This document shows positions 33,193-41,902 of a stretch of DNA of 64,000 nt, piece after piece; positions within the stretch are counted from its first letter, which is position 1, and the number at the start of each line of letters is the position of its first letter. The translations under genes and the position numbers were made by a program. Source of the stretch: Candidatus Nitrosocaldaceae archaeon (lineage in GTDB: Archaea > Thermoproteota > Nitrososphaeria > Nitrososphaerales > Nitrosocaldaceae); NCBI GenBank assembly GCA_026002835.1, contig BPGC01000005.1, positions 1-64,000 on the forward strand. Direction: 5' to 3'. The notes under the pieces were generated by a model. It searched no databases and was not told where the DNA came from. It saw nothing but the letters and a program-made list of their open reading frames with translations.

Positions 33193-34533
33193 CTAATGTA
33201 AATATAACTTATGTCTTAGGATAATAAGCATAGAGATCATAGAGATAGTTATTATAAATACACTAGTTGGAAACTCTGGAACCACAACAATCTCTATTTG
33301 TCTCTCTTCTCCTAGCATTTTTATCTGCATATCTATAACACCTTCATCCTCAAATGTATAAGTTATAGTATCTATACCATTAATTGCAATCCTATCAAGA
33401 TCTAATATAACATCATTATTATGTATCAGTTTTATATTATAATCTATATCTTTCATAAGTTCATAATTTGTTAGGTTATAGAATGCTAATCTTATCTCGC
33501 TTTCTTCCATAGGCATAATCTCTCTAGGTATCTGTGCTATTACTCTAGTATTGTTAGTATCTAATTTTATATATTTATAGTTAGGTTCTGCAAATCCTGT
33601 TATCTTTATTTCATGTATGTATGTAATTGGAGGATAATCAAATGATAAATGCCAACGCATACCATCTTGATCCATACTCTGAAATGCATCAGTTTGTTTA
33701 TCGTTAAGATAAACCTTAAAACGCTCATCAAGAGATGATAATGGTAACATCAATGATATTCTAAATGGCAATGGCACAGAATTATTTGTAGAATTGATAT
33801 ATAAAATATTATTATCTTCGTCAAATTTTGGATTATACAGCCATATATAACCTTCAGCATACACTTCGAATTGTTCATTATATCTAGTTGTAGTTAGATT
33901 CATTATCAAAGGATCAGATGGAGCAAAACAACTGAAATATGCTACTTTGCCAGCAAATATAGGATCTATATACATGGTAAACTCTTTGATCTCATTAGGT
34001 TTAAGATCTAAAGTTTCTATGCTCATAGCAACATCTAACAGTTCTCCTTCAGAACCATGTGCTACTGCATACATCCTAACATTATTAATAGTTTCATTGC
34101 TAAGGTTTATAGCTCTAGCCTTTACATGATCTTCATACACTCTTAAAGTATCATCATATAATGTCATAACACTAATTGGCTTCCTATCTAATGTTTGAAA
34201 CTCTACATCTATGCTTCGTATTATAGGATTGTCTCCTTTAACCTCTGGAATGATTATCTTGAATGGTATCTCTTTTGCTAGTGATGATGGATTTAAGATG
34301 GGAACCCATTCGATGCTCTTCTTTATTATATTACTCGTATCATCTATCTCTAAATGGATTATAGGTTTTACTGGCTTTTCTTCTGAACTTTTTATTACTC
34401 CAACTACAGTATACAAGCCTTCAGAATTATAATATCCTTTATACTCATTATCTGGAATGTAAACTTCGGCATAAGCATTAGATAATGCTATTACAAATGT
34501 TATACCTAAAATGATTGCAACATACATATTCAT
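33193..34533 (-). CDS. Large secreted protein with PEFP C-terminal sorting signal
   Basis: 446 aa. Signal peptide (1-22), several beta-sandwich repeats that resemble Ig-like surface domains, and a tail of VVPEFP, a membrane helix (TSVFIITISMISMLIIL) and RHKLYLH. The tail places it among archaeosortase substrates, like the 169-aa protein at 21949-22458. Its size and repeats suggest a surface-layer or adhesion component. It is a stand-alone transcription unit between long gaps. Confidence 0.75.
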   Translation of the reverse strand: MNMYVAIILGITFVIALSNAYAEVYIPDNEYKGYYNSEGLYTVVGVIKSSEEKPVKPIIHLEIDDTSNIIKKSIEWVPILNPSSLAKEIPFKIIIPEVKGDNPIIRSIDVEFQTLDRKPISVMTLYDDTLRVYEDHVKARAINLSNETINNVRMYAVAHGSEGELLDVAMSIETLDLKPNEIKEFTMYIDPIFAGKVAYFSCFAPSDPLIMNLTTTRYNEQFEVYAEGYIWLYNPKFDEDNNILYINSTNNSVPLPFRISLMLPLSSLDERFKVYLNDKQTDAFQSMDQDGMRWHLSFDYPPITYIHEIKITGFAEPNYKYIKLDTNNTRVIAQIPREIMPMEESEIRLAFYNLTNYELMKDIDYNIKLIHNNDVILDLDRIAINGIDTITYTFEDEGVIDMQIKMLGEERQIEIVVVPEFPTSVFIITISMISMLIILRHKLYLH

Positions 34534-34557
34534 GCTAAAACTTGAGCTATTCGATAT

Positions 34558-34841
34558 TTAATAGTTACCTATCTTCTTAATATATAATAACTTTGAGTTG
34601 CTCAGATCTTTTAGATCTTCTAAAGATTGAGTTAATCTAACAGCATCGTCTTTAGAGCCAAATGCCAATGATATTAGCAAATCATTAAAATGTATATCTT
34701 CACATATATCCCATATCAGATATACAATCTTAAAGTTTCACCATCTTCATTTCTAAGTATTGCTGAATCACCATCAATCTTCTGAGCACATCCTTTCTTG
34801 AATAAGAATGCATAAATATGACAGTATCTATAACATAGCAT
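34558..34841 (-). pseudogene. Frameshifted small gene
   Basis: From ATG 34841 the frame gives MLCYRYCHIYAFLFKKGCAQ and continues to GETLRLYI then a stop. A shift into the next frame gives VYLIWDICEDIHFNDLLIS and runs on to KKIGNY with stop at 34558. The two parts read as a single protein of about 94 aa with a Cys-rich N-terminus. Either a disrupted gene or a sequencing frameshift; the second half has the character of a conserved alpha/beta protein. Confidence 0.5.
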
Positions 34842-34884
34842 ATTAAGATTCTCTTAAAACAAAAATTAAAAATTGAAGTCTTCA

Positions 34885-35409
34885 TTAAACTATAGTTACA
34901 TTTGTGTTTATTATATGTGTCATACTATAGATTGCTGGACATCGTTCTTCTGCCATCTTTACCAATTCTTCTAATCTAGATTTATCAGCATTCTCACTCT
35001 CTGCTTCAATTTCAAAGTTTATTGCTTCAGTAATAGGTTCATCTGCTATATCTAGAGTCTTTGCAAAGTTTATTGAACAATTGCTTCTAACTCTCAACTT
35101 TGTTAATTTAACTCCTTGTGCAGCTGCTATGCTAGCAAACGTTGCTATGAAGCATGATGTTAATCCAGCAATACAATATTGCATTGGACCTAATCTATTA
35201 CCTTGGCCTCCTAGGAAAGATGGTGAGTCTATCTCTAAAACCTCTTTACCTTTCTCATAAGATACTTCTGCAGAGAATTGATATCCTTTATTAGGATCTA
35301 GATGCCACTCGCCTTCTAATACTATCTTCTTCTTCAATGCATCTTTATTACTCTTCCCATTCTCTATAGTCTTATTAACTTTATCGAGATCTACATTATT
35401 TATTATCAT
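34885..35409 (-). CDS. OsmC/Ohr-family peroxiredoxin-like protein
   Basis: 174 aa. The core AGLTSCFIATFASIAAAQGV carries the family's reactive cysteine; a second conserved Cys in RCPAIYSM (about residue 162) completes the thiol pair. A beta-sheet N-terminal region precedes. OsmC-type enzymes reduce organic hydroperoxides in the cytoplasm. It is divergent from the 35504 gene. A YhfA-like subtype is likely; the physiological substrate is unknown. Confidence 0.8.
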   Translation of the reverse strand: MIINNVDLDKVNKTIENGKSNKDALKKKIVLEGEWHLDPNKGYQFSAEVSYEKGKEVLEIDSPSFLGGQGNRLGPMQYCIAGLTSCFIATFASIAAAQGVKLTKLRVRSNCSINFAKTLDIADEPITEAINFEIEAESENADKSRLEELVKMAEERCPAIYSMTHIINTNVTIV

Positions 35410-35503
35410 AAGACTATTTAGAAGATGCTAATACTAAAACCTTCTTATTAATCTCATTAGAATGATGAAAAGGTTTATTTGATAAATATTGAATAGTAAC
35501 TTT

Positions 35504-35983
35504 ATGAAGATATATGCTTTGATATCTATAATGCTTATTGTTATGATAAGTAATGCTTATGCTCACTCTTTATTCAACTCAGAAACGCATAGAATTGCTG
35601 GATACAAGATACAGATTGCTACAGATCCAGAGATCCCTTCAGAAGGAGAGAATACAAAGATAATGTTAGCAGTAACTGGAAGTAATGATGAGGATCTAGG
35701 AGAAGTTATTCTAGGTTTAAGGTTAATGCAAGGAGAGAATGTTGTATTTGAGTTCGGTCCTCAACTAATACAAAATGGACATGTTAATATAGATCATGTA
35801 TTTGATAAACCTGGACAGTATATAGCAGAGGTTAGCATATACGAGAATGATAGAATAATAGATACAAAATTCAATATTGGTGTTACAAGAACGGTTAGTA
35901 TGATCTTCATATCTATGGTTATAATTGGTGTATTCACACCAGTAGGACTGATATTAGGTATAAAATTATTCAAAAAGAAATAA
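35504..35983 (+). CDS. Secreted Ig-like protein with C-terminal membrane anchor
   Basis: 159 aa from ATG 35504, preferred over the TTG at 35489 because it begins directly with the signal peptide (MKIYALISIMLIVM, cleavage after AYA). A single beta-sandwich domain (about 25-125; VSIYENDRIIDTKFNIGV) is followed by a membrane helix (VSMIFISMVIIGVFTPVGLI) and a basic end. It faces the terminal-oxidase cluster and could be a copper or redox accessory protein like other small anchored sandwiches there, but no metal ligands are evident. Confidence 0.6.
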   Translation: MKIYALISIMLIVMISNAYAHSLFNSETHRIAGYKIQIATDPEIPSEGENTKIMLAVTGSNDEDLGEVILGLRLMQGENVVFEFGPQLIQNGHVNIDHVFDKPGQYIAEVSIYENDRIIDTKFNIGVTRTVSMIFISMVIIGVFTPVGLILGIKLFKKK

Positions 35984-35989
35984 AAGGTT

Positions 35990-36436
35990 TTATAAAGACT
36001 TGCTTATCTCTTTCTTACTCAACGCATGAGCTCTTAATGCAGTCAATAGCACTGATGCGAACAGTAATACTCCAACCGCCAAGTGCACCGCCACCAGCAC
36101 TGGATGTAATCTAGAATCGATTACTATAACTCCTAGTGTTACTTGTGTAAAGACAAAGGCTACTGCTAGTGATGCTGTTAACTTTATTCTGTTATCTTTG
36201 GTCCTTAATGCTAGGATTAGTGTAATAACTGCAAATGATGCTGCTAGTAAGCCAAAGAATCTATGGATCCATTCTACGAATATCTCTTCAGTTGGTAATA
36301 CATTCCCTCTACATAGTGGCCAGTCTGTGCACGATAAACCTAAGCCGCTTGCACTTACATAACTTCCTAATACCATCACAGCATATGTTGATACCAGCGC
36401 TGCTAGCGATGCATATCTTATCATCATCTCTATCAC
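35990..36436 (-). CDS. ctaA: Half-size heme A synthase (CtaA/Cox15 family)
   Basis: 148 aa with four membrane helices, half of the usual eight. Conserved landmarks are LGSYVSASGLGLSCTDWPLC in the first loop, the heme ligand His in VEWIHRFFGLL and a second in PVLVAVHLAVG. Half-size CtaA proteins of Archaea are thought to dimerise. The enzyme converts heme O to heme A for the terminal oxidase encoded upstream, with which it overlaps by 4 bases. A short loop with two cysteines (C in GLSC and PLC) may be a redox pair. Confidence 0.82.
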   Translation of the reverse strand: MIEMMIRYASLAALVSTYAVMVLGSYVSASGLGLSCTDWPLCRGNVLPTEEIFVEWIHRFFGLLAASFAVITLILALRTKDNRIKLTASLAVAFVFTQVTLGVIVIDSRLHPVLVAVHLAVGVLLFASVLLTALRAHALSKKEISKSL

Positions 36437-37410
36437 TCTACTATAAAGTTACCTTTCATTCCTTGTAATGTATGTCCTGGAACTAAGCAGATGTAATAAT
36501 AAGTACCTGGTGTATCGGCAGTAAATGTTATCGAGCCATTTTTGCCAGCTAATACAGGAGAACTTGCACTCCCTATTGCTGAATTAAATACTACTGAATT
36601 TACATCATCTGGGTTAGTTACTACTCCAAATGCATGAGGCATTACTCCTTCATTTACTATATTTATTGTAACTTGTGTACCAGCTTTTACTTTAATAGTT
36701 GGATTTTTTTGGCCATTAACTTCAAACCATAGATTTACTAGATCTGCACTCTCCTTGAATGCCATGTTTATTGTTAATGAACCTTCACCAGTTATTGCTG
36801 CTTCTTCAGATGTTGCTCCTGTTTCAGCACTTGCTCCTGCTTCTTCAACTATAAAGTTACCTTGCATTCCTTGTAATGCATGTCCTGGAACTAAGCAGAT
36901 GTAATAAAACTCTCCTACTTGAGTTACAGTAAATGTTACTGATTTACTCTCACCTGGTGCTAGAGGAGAACTTGCACTCCCTATTGCTGAATTAAATACT
37001 ACTGAATTGACATCATCTGGGTTAGTTACTACTCCAAATGCATGAGGCATTACTCCTTCATTTACTATATTTATTGTAACCTTATCTCCTAGATTGACAA
37101 CTATATCTGGATTCTTTTCACCATTAACTTCAAACCATAGATTTACTAGATCTGCACTCTCCTTAAATGCCATGTTTATTGTTATCTCTTTACCAGGTGG
37201 TATAGTTTCAGTAGGTGGTGCTGCTCTTTGCTGTTCTTGTTGAAGCAATACTCTATTTGGAGGATATTTTACCCATACATCCTCAAATGCAATATGTATT
37301 GCTGCTCCTACAGCCATAACTATTATTATGATGGCTATTCCTTTAGCCATCCTTCCTCCAGTAGTTCTAATGATGTGGCTCCTTGGCTCTGTAGTCATAA
37401 TATTGCTCAC
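36433..37410 (-). CDS. Membrane-anchored tandem blue-copper (cupredoxin) protein
   Basis: 325 aa: one N-terminal membrane helix (about 22-42), then two nearly identical cupredoxin domains (about 70-190 and 205-325). Each contains MPHAFGVV (His ligand) and YYICLVPGH followed by QGM (Cys, His, Met ligands), the full type-1 copper set. It should carry electrons outside the membrane to subunit II. The DNA for the two domains repeats with a 408-base period. It overlaps subunit I by 44 bases. Confidence 0.85.
   Translation of the reverse strand: MSNIMTTEPRSHIIRTTGGRMAKGIAIIIIVMAVGAAIHIAFEDVWVKYPPNRVLLQQEQQRAAPPTETIPPGKEITINMAFKESADLVNLWFEVNGEKNPDIVVNLGDKVTINIVNEGVMPHAFGVVTNPDDVNSVVFNSAIGSASSPLAPGESKSVTFTVTQVGEFYYICLVPGHALQGMQGNFIVEEAGASAETGATSEEAAITGEGSLTINMAFKESADLVNLWFEVNGQKNPTIKVKAGTQVTINIVNEGVMPHAFGVVTNPDDVNSVVFNSAIGSASSPVLAGKNGSITFTADTPGTYYYICLVPGHTLQGMKGNFIVE
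36441..37195. repeat. Intragenic tandem duplication encoding the two cupredoxin domains
   Basis: Corresponding positions lie 408 bases apart. Segments 36556-36672 and 36964-37080 (117 bases each) differ at a single base, while the linker between the domains has diverged. This suggests a recent duplication or gene conversion that keeps the domains alike. Confidence 0.85.
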
Positions 37411-38890
37411 CTATCTCGAATGGATCCTCCATATTTGCTTCTTTACCTCTAGCAGCTGCGATTGCTAGATGTGCTACCATTATTGCTATACCTATGCCTA
37501 TCATATATGCTCCTATAGATGCTAACTGGTTACCAATTATAAGCTCTGGATCTGCTACATAATCGAATATCCTTCTTGGCATTCCTAGCAATCCTAGTAT
37601 ATGCTGCGTTATGAATACGAGTATATTTCCTATGAATATTAGCCAGAATGTTACAGTTGCTACTCTCTCATTATACATCCTTCCAGTTATGAATGGGTAG
37701 ATGTAATATGTAAAGCCTAGGAAGATCATAGATACTGTACCCATCAGCATTAGATGGAAGTGTCCTACTACCCAGTAACTATCATGTGTTATAAAGTCTA
37801 ATGGCAGAGTTGTATTTACAACTCCTCCTGCACCAGATGCGAAGAATAGCATTATGCCTCCTATAACGAACTTCATAGGTGCTGCTAACTTTATCCTTCC
37901 TCCCCACATGGTTGCTATCCAATTAAAGATATGCATAGCAGATGCTGGTACAGCTGCTAATGTTCCTACCATGAATACTGTCTTCTCTGTAAATGACATG
38001 CCAGTTGCAAGCATATGGTGAGCCCATGACGCAAAGCCTATGATCATAAGCAATCCGAAAGCAGCTACTCCTGAGCCATAGCTGAATAACGGCTTCCTAC
38101 TGAATTTAGGTATCAGTTCATATGCCATTCCTACAGCTGGTAATAGGAATATGTATACTTCTGGATGGAATGTGAACCAGAACAAGTGCTGGTATGCAAT
38201 TGGGTCTCCTCCTACATTTGGATCGAAGAAGCCAGATACTCCCAATCTATCTGTATAAAGCATTATCAATCCCGCAGTAAATGTTGGAAGTGCTGCTAGA
38301 GTCATCATTGATGTTACCAATATAGCCCAAACTATGAACGATGTCTTCATCAATGGCAGATCTGGATGTTTACATTTTAGAATTGTAACTATGAAGTTTA
38401 TTGATCCTAATATTGATGCCAAACCTAGAATCTTTAGTCCAAAGATCCACATATCTGCTGCTGGACCTGGTGCGCTTATAATTGAGTATGGTGGGTATGC
38501 ATACCAACCTCCATCAAACCAGCCTAACCATACTAATGCTGCTCCAGGAGGTATCATCCAGTATGCTACAGCATTTACTCTAGGATATGCCATATCTTTG
38601 TATTTGATTAATATTGGGATTAGATAATTTCCTATAGCTGCTGTGAATGGTACTACCCATAAGAAGAGCATTGTAGTTCCATGAACTGTGAATATTCTAT
38701 TAAATAGACTAGGATCATCTATTATAGTTGGTCCTGGAGTTAATAGCTCAGTTCTTATAGTTAATGCTAGTGCTCCTCCCATCAACAAGAATGCAAACGA
38801 TGTTATAAAGTATAGCAAGGCTACATCAGTATGATGCGTTGAGAATAGTATCTCCCACAAAGGTCTTGGTCTCTTAATCTCTAGAACCAT
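37367..38890 (-). CDS. coxA: Heme-copper oxidase subunit I (cytochrome c oxidase type, A family)
   Basis: 507 aa, 12 or more membrane helices. The low-spin heme His is in TVHGTTMLFLWVVP, the CuB/Tyr crosslink motif is WFTFHPEVYIFLLPAVG, the CuB His pair is SWAHHMLATG, and heme a/a3 ligands are in VVGHFHLMLMG. PxxW and loop features match aerobic thaumarchaeal oxidases. It reduces oxygen to water while pumping protons. The C-terminus extends as a short hydrophilic tail that overlaps the cupredoxin gene by 44 bases. Complete. Confidence 0.93.
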   Translation of the reverse strand: MVLEIKRPRPLWEILFSTHHTDVALLYFITSFAFLLMGGALALTIRTELLTPGPTIIDDPSLFNRIFTVHGTTMLFLWVVPFTAAIGNYLIPILIKYKDMAYPRVNAVAYWMIPPGAALVWLGWFDGGWYAYPPYSIISAPGPAADMWIFGLKILGLASILGSINFIVTILKCKHPDLPLMKTSFIVWAILVTSMMTLAALPTFTAGLIMLYTDRLGVSGFFDPNVGGDPIAYQHLFWFTFHPEVYIFLLPAVGMAYELIPKFSRKPLFSYGSGVAAFGLLMIIGFASWAHHMLATGMSFTEKTVFMVGTLAAVPASAMHIFNWIATMWGGRIKLAAPMKFVIGGIMLFFASGAGGVVNTTLPLDFITHDSYWVVGHFHLMLMGTVSMIFLGFTYYIYPFITGRMYNERVATVTFWLIFIGNILVFITQHILGLLGMPRRIFDYVADPELIIGNQLASIGAYMIGIGIAIMVAHLAIAAARGKEANMEDPFEIGEQYYDYRAKEPHH

Positions 38891-38901
38891 CCATTCTCAC
38901 C

Positions 38902-39318
38902 TCACTCCTCAATTATAAGCATGGCTCTCATGTTATAGTGCAGCAAACCACAGTATTCTCTGCATTGTATTAGATATTCACCAGGAGTTATCGCTTCCAT
39001 CCAAACTTCGTTTATCCTTCCTGGTACTGCATCTATCAAAACACCATGAGATGGTATGTTAAACGAGTGTATCACATCCTTTGATGTTACTTCAAATCTA
39101 TAAGTTTTACCAGCCTTTAATGTTAGTTTACCAACTTCTCTGGTGCCATCTTCATGTTCAAACATCCAAAGCCATTGCTGACCTGTAACTTTGATTGTTT
39201 CAGCATCTTCTGGTATCTCTTCTAACACTTTCTCTCCAACCCATGCTTCTGCTCCAACCCATGCTAATATTGCAACTACAACTCCAACATAAACCCATTC
39301 TATTGTAGTGTGACCCAT
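38902..39318 (-). CDS. coxB: Heme-copper oxidase subunit II with CuA site
   Basis: 138 aa with a single N-terminal membrane helix (about 8-28) and a cupredoxin domain. CuA ligands are visible: HSFNIPSHGV (first His), and CREYCGLLHYNM (two Cys, His, Met). The usual first membrane hairpin helix is missing from this protein and may be supplied by the 95-aa subunit encoded directly upstream (1-base overlap). It accepts electrons from blue-copper carriers and hands them to subunit I. Confidence 0.9.
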   Translation of the reverse strand: MGHTTIEWVYVGVVVAILAWVGAEAWVGEKVLEEIPEDAETIKVTGQQWLWMFEHEDGTREVGKLTLKAGKTYRFEVTSKDVIHSFNIPSHGVLIDAVPGRINEVWMEAITPGEYLIQCREYCGLLHYNMRAMLIIEE

Positions 39319-39605
39319 TATCTTCTCGCCTCCTTTTTCTTCTTCTCTCTGAATCTGAAAGTTACAAAGACTAGCGTACCTTGAACTGCTGCACCAACTA
39401 TGAATGCTGCAGTCATCATCTTATAGAATAGATCCCATACAAACTTGCCTCTATCTAGATGCTTAGGTTCGCCTACTGGTTCTCCTACATTACAACCATC
39501 GATAATACATGGATATGTCTCTTCTGGAACTTGTGCAGATGCTGGCACTGTAACCGCTACTACCATCGATATCATCGCTAATGCTAACATTAGTTTTGTA
39601 TCCAT
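39318..39605 (-). CDS. Small membrane subunit of the terminal oxidase
   Basis: 95 aa. Signal peptide (to about 24), an extracellular part with two cysteines (YPCIIDGCNVG) that may form a disulfide, one membrane helix (about 62-84, MMTAAFIVGAAVQGTLVFV) and a basic tail. It directly precedes subunit II and overlaps its start by one base, so it probably supplies the first transmembrane helix of subunit II in trans. First gene of the oxidase operon. Confidence 0.7.
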   Translation of the reverse strand: MDTKLMLALAMISMVVAVTVPASAQVPEETYPCIIDGCNVGEPVGEPKHLDRGKFVWDLFYKMMTAAFIVGAAVQGTLVFVTFRFREKKKKEARR

Positions 39606-39669
39606 TCTTGAAGCTACTAGCCTTTATGTAATATTTAAAGATTCGGAATAGTCTAAGATCAAGGAAAGT

Positions 39670-40290
39670 TCAAAGTTTCATATATCTAGAAATATCCATA
39701 ACATTCAAGGCTAAAAGTGAATAATCACTACTATGTTTCAATAATGTTAAAGATGCGTTTGGTATTAATAATTTGAATAACGCTTTACCAGATAATTCTA
39801 ATATATTTGCTATAGCTGCTTTTATAGGATCTAGATGAGTTATAAGCAATACATTCTCATCTTCATGCTTCTCTGCTATATATCTAAGCATATCATCTAC
39901 CCTCTTCTTTATATTACTAAACCTTTCAATCTTTAACTCTTCTATGATTGGATCTTTATCCTCATAAAATTTGCTGAATATATCACCATATCTATCCATA
40001 GCTTCATTATAACTCAAACCAGTTACCCTTCCCATATCTACCTCAATCAATCTATCATCTATAACATAATCTAATGATAATTCTTTACATACTATCTCTG
40101 CAGTCTCTCTAACTCTAGTTATAGGACTAGCATATACTGCTTTAATACCAGCATCTCTTAGATGTTTTGCTGCTTCTTTAACTTGTTCTATACCTTCTTC
40201 AGTAAGATGAAATTCTAACTCTCTTCCAGCTAGGATTCTGTTAACATTATTCCCTGCTTTACCATGTCTCATGAGAATAACTAATGCCAT
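39670..40290 (-). CDS. Histidine phosphatase superfamily protein (PhoE/GpmB-like)
   Basis: 206 aa. The phosphohistidine motif is LMRHGKAGNN near the N-terminus; the other core residues are in VYASPITRVRETAEIV (Arg), EVDMGRVTG (Glu) and LITHLDPIK (second His). Members dephosphorylate small metabolites or act as cofactor-dependent phosphoglycerate mutases; the short length and the RHGKAG motif fit broad-specificity phosphatases. Single gene, divergent from the synthetase-like gene at 40364. Confidence 0.85.
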   Translation of the reverse strand: MALVILMRHGKAGNNVNRILAGRELEFHLTEEGIEQVKEAAKHLRDAGIKAVYASPITRVRETAEIVCKELSLDYVIDDRLIEVDMGRVTGLSYNEAMDRYGDIFSKFYEDKDPIIEELKIERFSNIKKRVDDMLRYIAEKHEDENVLLITHLDPIKAAIANILELSGKALFKLLIPNASLTLLKHSSDYSLLALNVMDISRYMKL

Positions 40291-40363
40291 CCAATCACCT
40301 TATTATTAGATCGGTTGCTTTAATATACCTATATATGTATTATAGAGATTAAGAACTAGTAAT

Positions 40364-41311
40364 ATGGATATATGTAATAAATTGAAAGTATTGCTTAAAA
40401 ATGCTATAGATTGTGATACTATACTATTAGGAGGATTAGACTCTAGCATACTAGCATCTATTAGCAATGATATAATAAAGAATGCTATAACAGTAGCATA
40501 TTATAATGCTTATGATCTTCCTTATGCTAAATCTATTGCTAATAAGTATAAGTTAAATCATATAATTAGGCATATAGATGATAATACAGCATTATTATAT
40601 GCTAGAGAGATAATAAAGATAATGCATGTATTTGATCCTATAGAGGTAAGGAATGATATTGTATTGTATGCATCTATGCAAGAGGCTAAGAAGCATAGAA
40701 TTGATCATGTAATTACTGGTGATGGATCTGATGAACTCTTTGCTGGTTATAATTATATGCTAAAGTTTGATTATGCTAGATTAAACGAGGAGTTAGAAAG
40801 ATTGTATAAGATAATGCACTTCTCATCATTAAAGATTGGCGAGGAACTTGATGTTAAAGTATCAGTGCCATATCTAACTGATGAGATTATAAAGTTGGCA
40901 AGAAGCATGCCTATAGATCTCAAGGTTAGAGAGTATAATGGAATTAGATATGGAAAATGGATCTTAAGAACATGCTTCAAAGATATGCTAGGAGAAGAGA
41001 TAGTATTTAGGAGGAAAATGGCTATGGAAGAAGGTTCTGGGTTAAGTAGATTATCATTATTATTTGATGATATAATTAATGAACAAGAGTTTCTTAGAGG
41101 TATAAAGATGGCAGAAAACGATGGAGTAAAGATCAAGAGCAAAGAACATCTATATTATTACAATATATTTAGAGAAGAGTTCGGAGTGCCAAAGGTGTTA
41201 TTTAGAAGATGTTCATTTAGATGTCCAGACTGTTTAGCATGTATAGATATGAAAGCAAAATTTTGTAGGGTATGTGGTGCTTTCCCAGTAACTCCTATGC
41301 GTACTTTTTAG
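40364..41311 (+). CDS. Asparagine-synthetase-like PP-loop enzyme with zinc ribbon tail
   Basis: 315 aa. The ATP-pyrophosphatase PP-loop reads TILLGGLDSSILA (about 20-32; SGGxDS type), followed by TGDGSDELFAGYNYML, both diagnostic of the AsnB synthetase domain. The N-terminal glutaminase domain is absent, so it must use free ammonia or another partner. The C-terminus holds CPDCLAC and CRVCGAF, a zinc ribbon not found in normal AsnB. A role in amidation or in tRNA modification is possible. Confidence 0.75.
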   Translation: MDICNKLKVLLKNAIDCDTILLGGLDSSILASISNDIIKNAITVAYYNAYDLPYAKSIANKYKLNHIIRHIDDNTALLYAREIIKIMHVFDPIEVRNDIVLYASMQEAKKHRIDHVITGDGSDELFAGYNYMLKFDYARLNEELERLYKIMHFSSLKIGEELDVKVSVPYLTDEIIKLARSMPIDLKVREYNGIRYGKWILRTCFKDMLGEEIVFRRKMAMEEGSGLSRLSLLFDDIINEQEFLRGIKMAENDGVKIKSKEHLYYYNIFREEFGVPKVLFRRCSFRCPDCLACIDMKAKFCRVCGAFPVTPMRTF

Positions 41312-41432
41312 GTTTCTTAAGGAATATCTTTTTGCATCCATCACAACAGAAATAATACTTTCTTCCTTCATATTCATACTCTATAGCATCTTCTTCTGCT
41401 AACTCTATACCACAAACTGGATCTATTGGCAT
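41295..41432 (-). CDS. YHS-domain metal-binding protein
   Basis: 45 aa. MPIDPVCGIELAEEDAIEYE followed by KYYFCCDGCKKIF is the full YHS pattern, with Cys7 and the C-C-x-x-C set as ligands for copper or other soft metals. YHS units occur alone or fused to copper ATPases and dehydrogenases. It is convergent with the synthetase-like gene and their 3' ends overlap by 17 bases. In a copper-rich organism it may serve in copper delivery or sensing. Confidence 0.8.
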   Translation of the reverse strand: MPIDPVCGIELAEEDAIEYEYEGRKYYFCCDGCKKIFLKKPKKYA

Positions 41433-41471
41433 ATTTTTATTGTATAAGCTAAAGGATAAATATGTTATGCC

Positions 41472-41825
41472 TTATTTCTTGATTATTATTACTCTGTCTC
41501 CATATTCTCTAACTATTCCTTCATTCCATTCTTCCCAATACTTATCATTAACATCTATATCAAAAAGTACTATAAACAGATACTTATAATATTTCAGATA
41601 TCTTAGGATCTTATCTGCTATAGTCTTGAGATCTCTTTCTGTAGTTGGACCTTTTATCTCTATTGCTATATTATCAATTATTATATCTGGTCTTGATGAA
41701 CATGTCTGTTTCTCAATTACTGCTTGAGGAAAACTCTTTTTAAGATAACCATGAAGGTTGAGTTGATAATTATATTCATAATTAAATCTAGATCTAGTAG
41801 AATTTCTTTTACTCTTTCTACTCAT
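41472..41825 (-). CDS. PD-(D/E)XK-fold nuclease-like protein
   Basis: 117 aa. The pattern RPDIIIDNIAIEIKGP supplies the Asp and the E-x-K catalytic set of restriction-endonuclease-like enzymes; a basic N-terminus (SRKSKRNSTRSRF) may bind DNA. The size fits single-domain VRR-NUC or Holliday-type resolvases, but no subtype is clear. A lone gene between the YHS protein and a divergent small ORF. Confidence 0.65.
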   Translation of the reverse strand: MSRKSKRNSTRSRFNYEYNYQLNLHGYLKKSFPQAVIEKQTCSSRPDIIIDNIAIEIKGPTTERDLKTIADKILRYLKYYKYLFIVLFDIDVNDKYWEEWNEGIVREYGDRVIIIKK

Positions 41826-41902
41826 TTAATATTATTTACTAGTATATCTATATTTTGGATTAGAGCGATAACATCAAATATACTATTGTTCTACCCTATG
41901 AT

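Noticed and set aside
36441..37195. Assembly artefact duplicating the cupredoxin domain
   Set aside because: The linker and outer parts differ between copies and the frame continues through, so a true duplication is more likely, although read depth would settle it.
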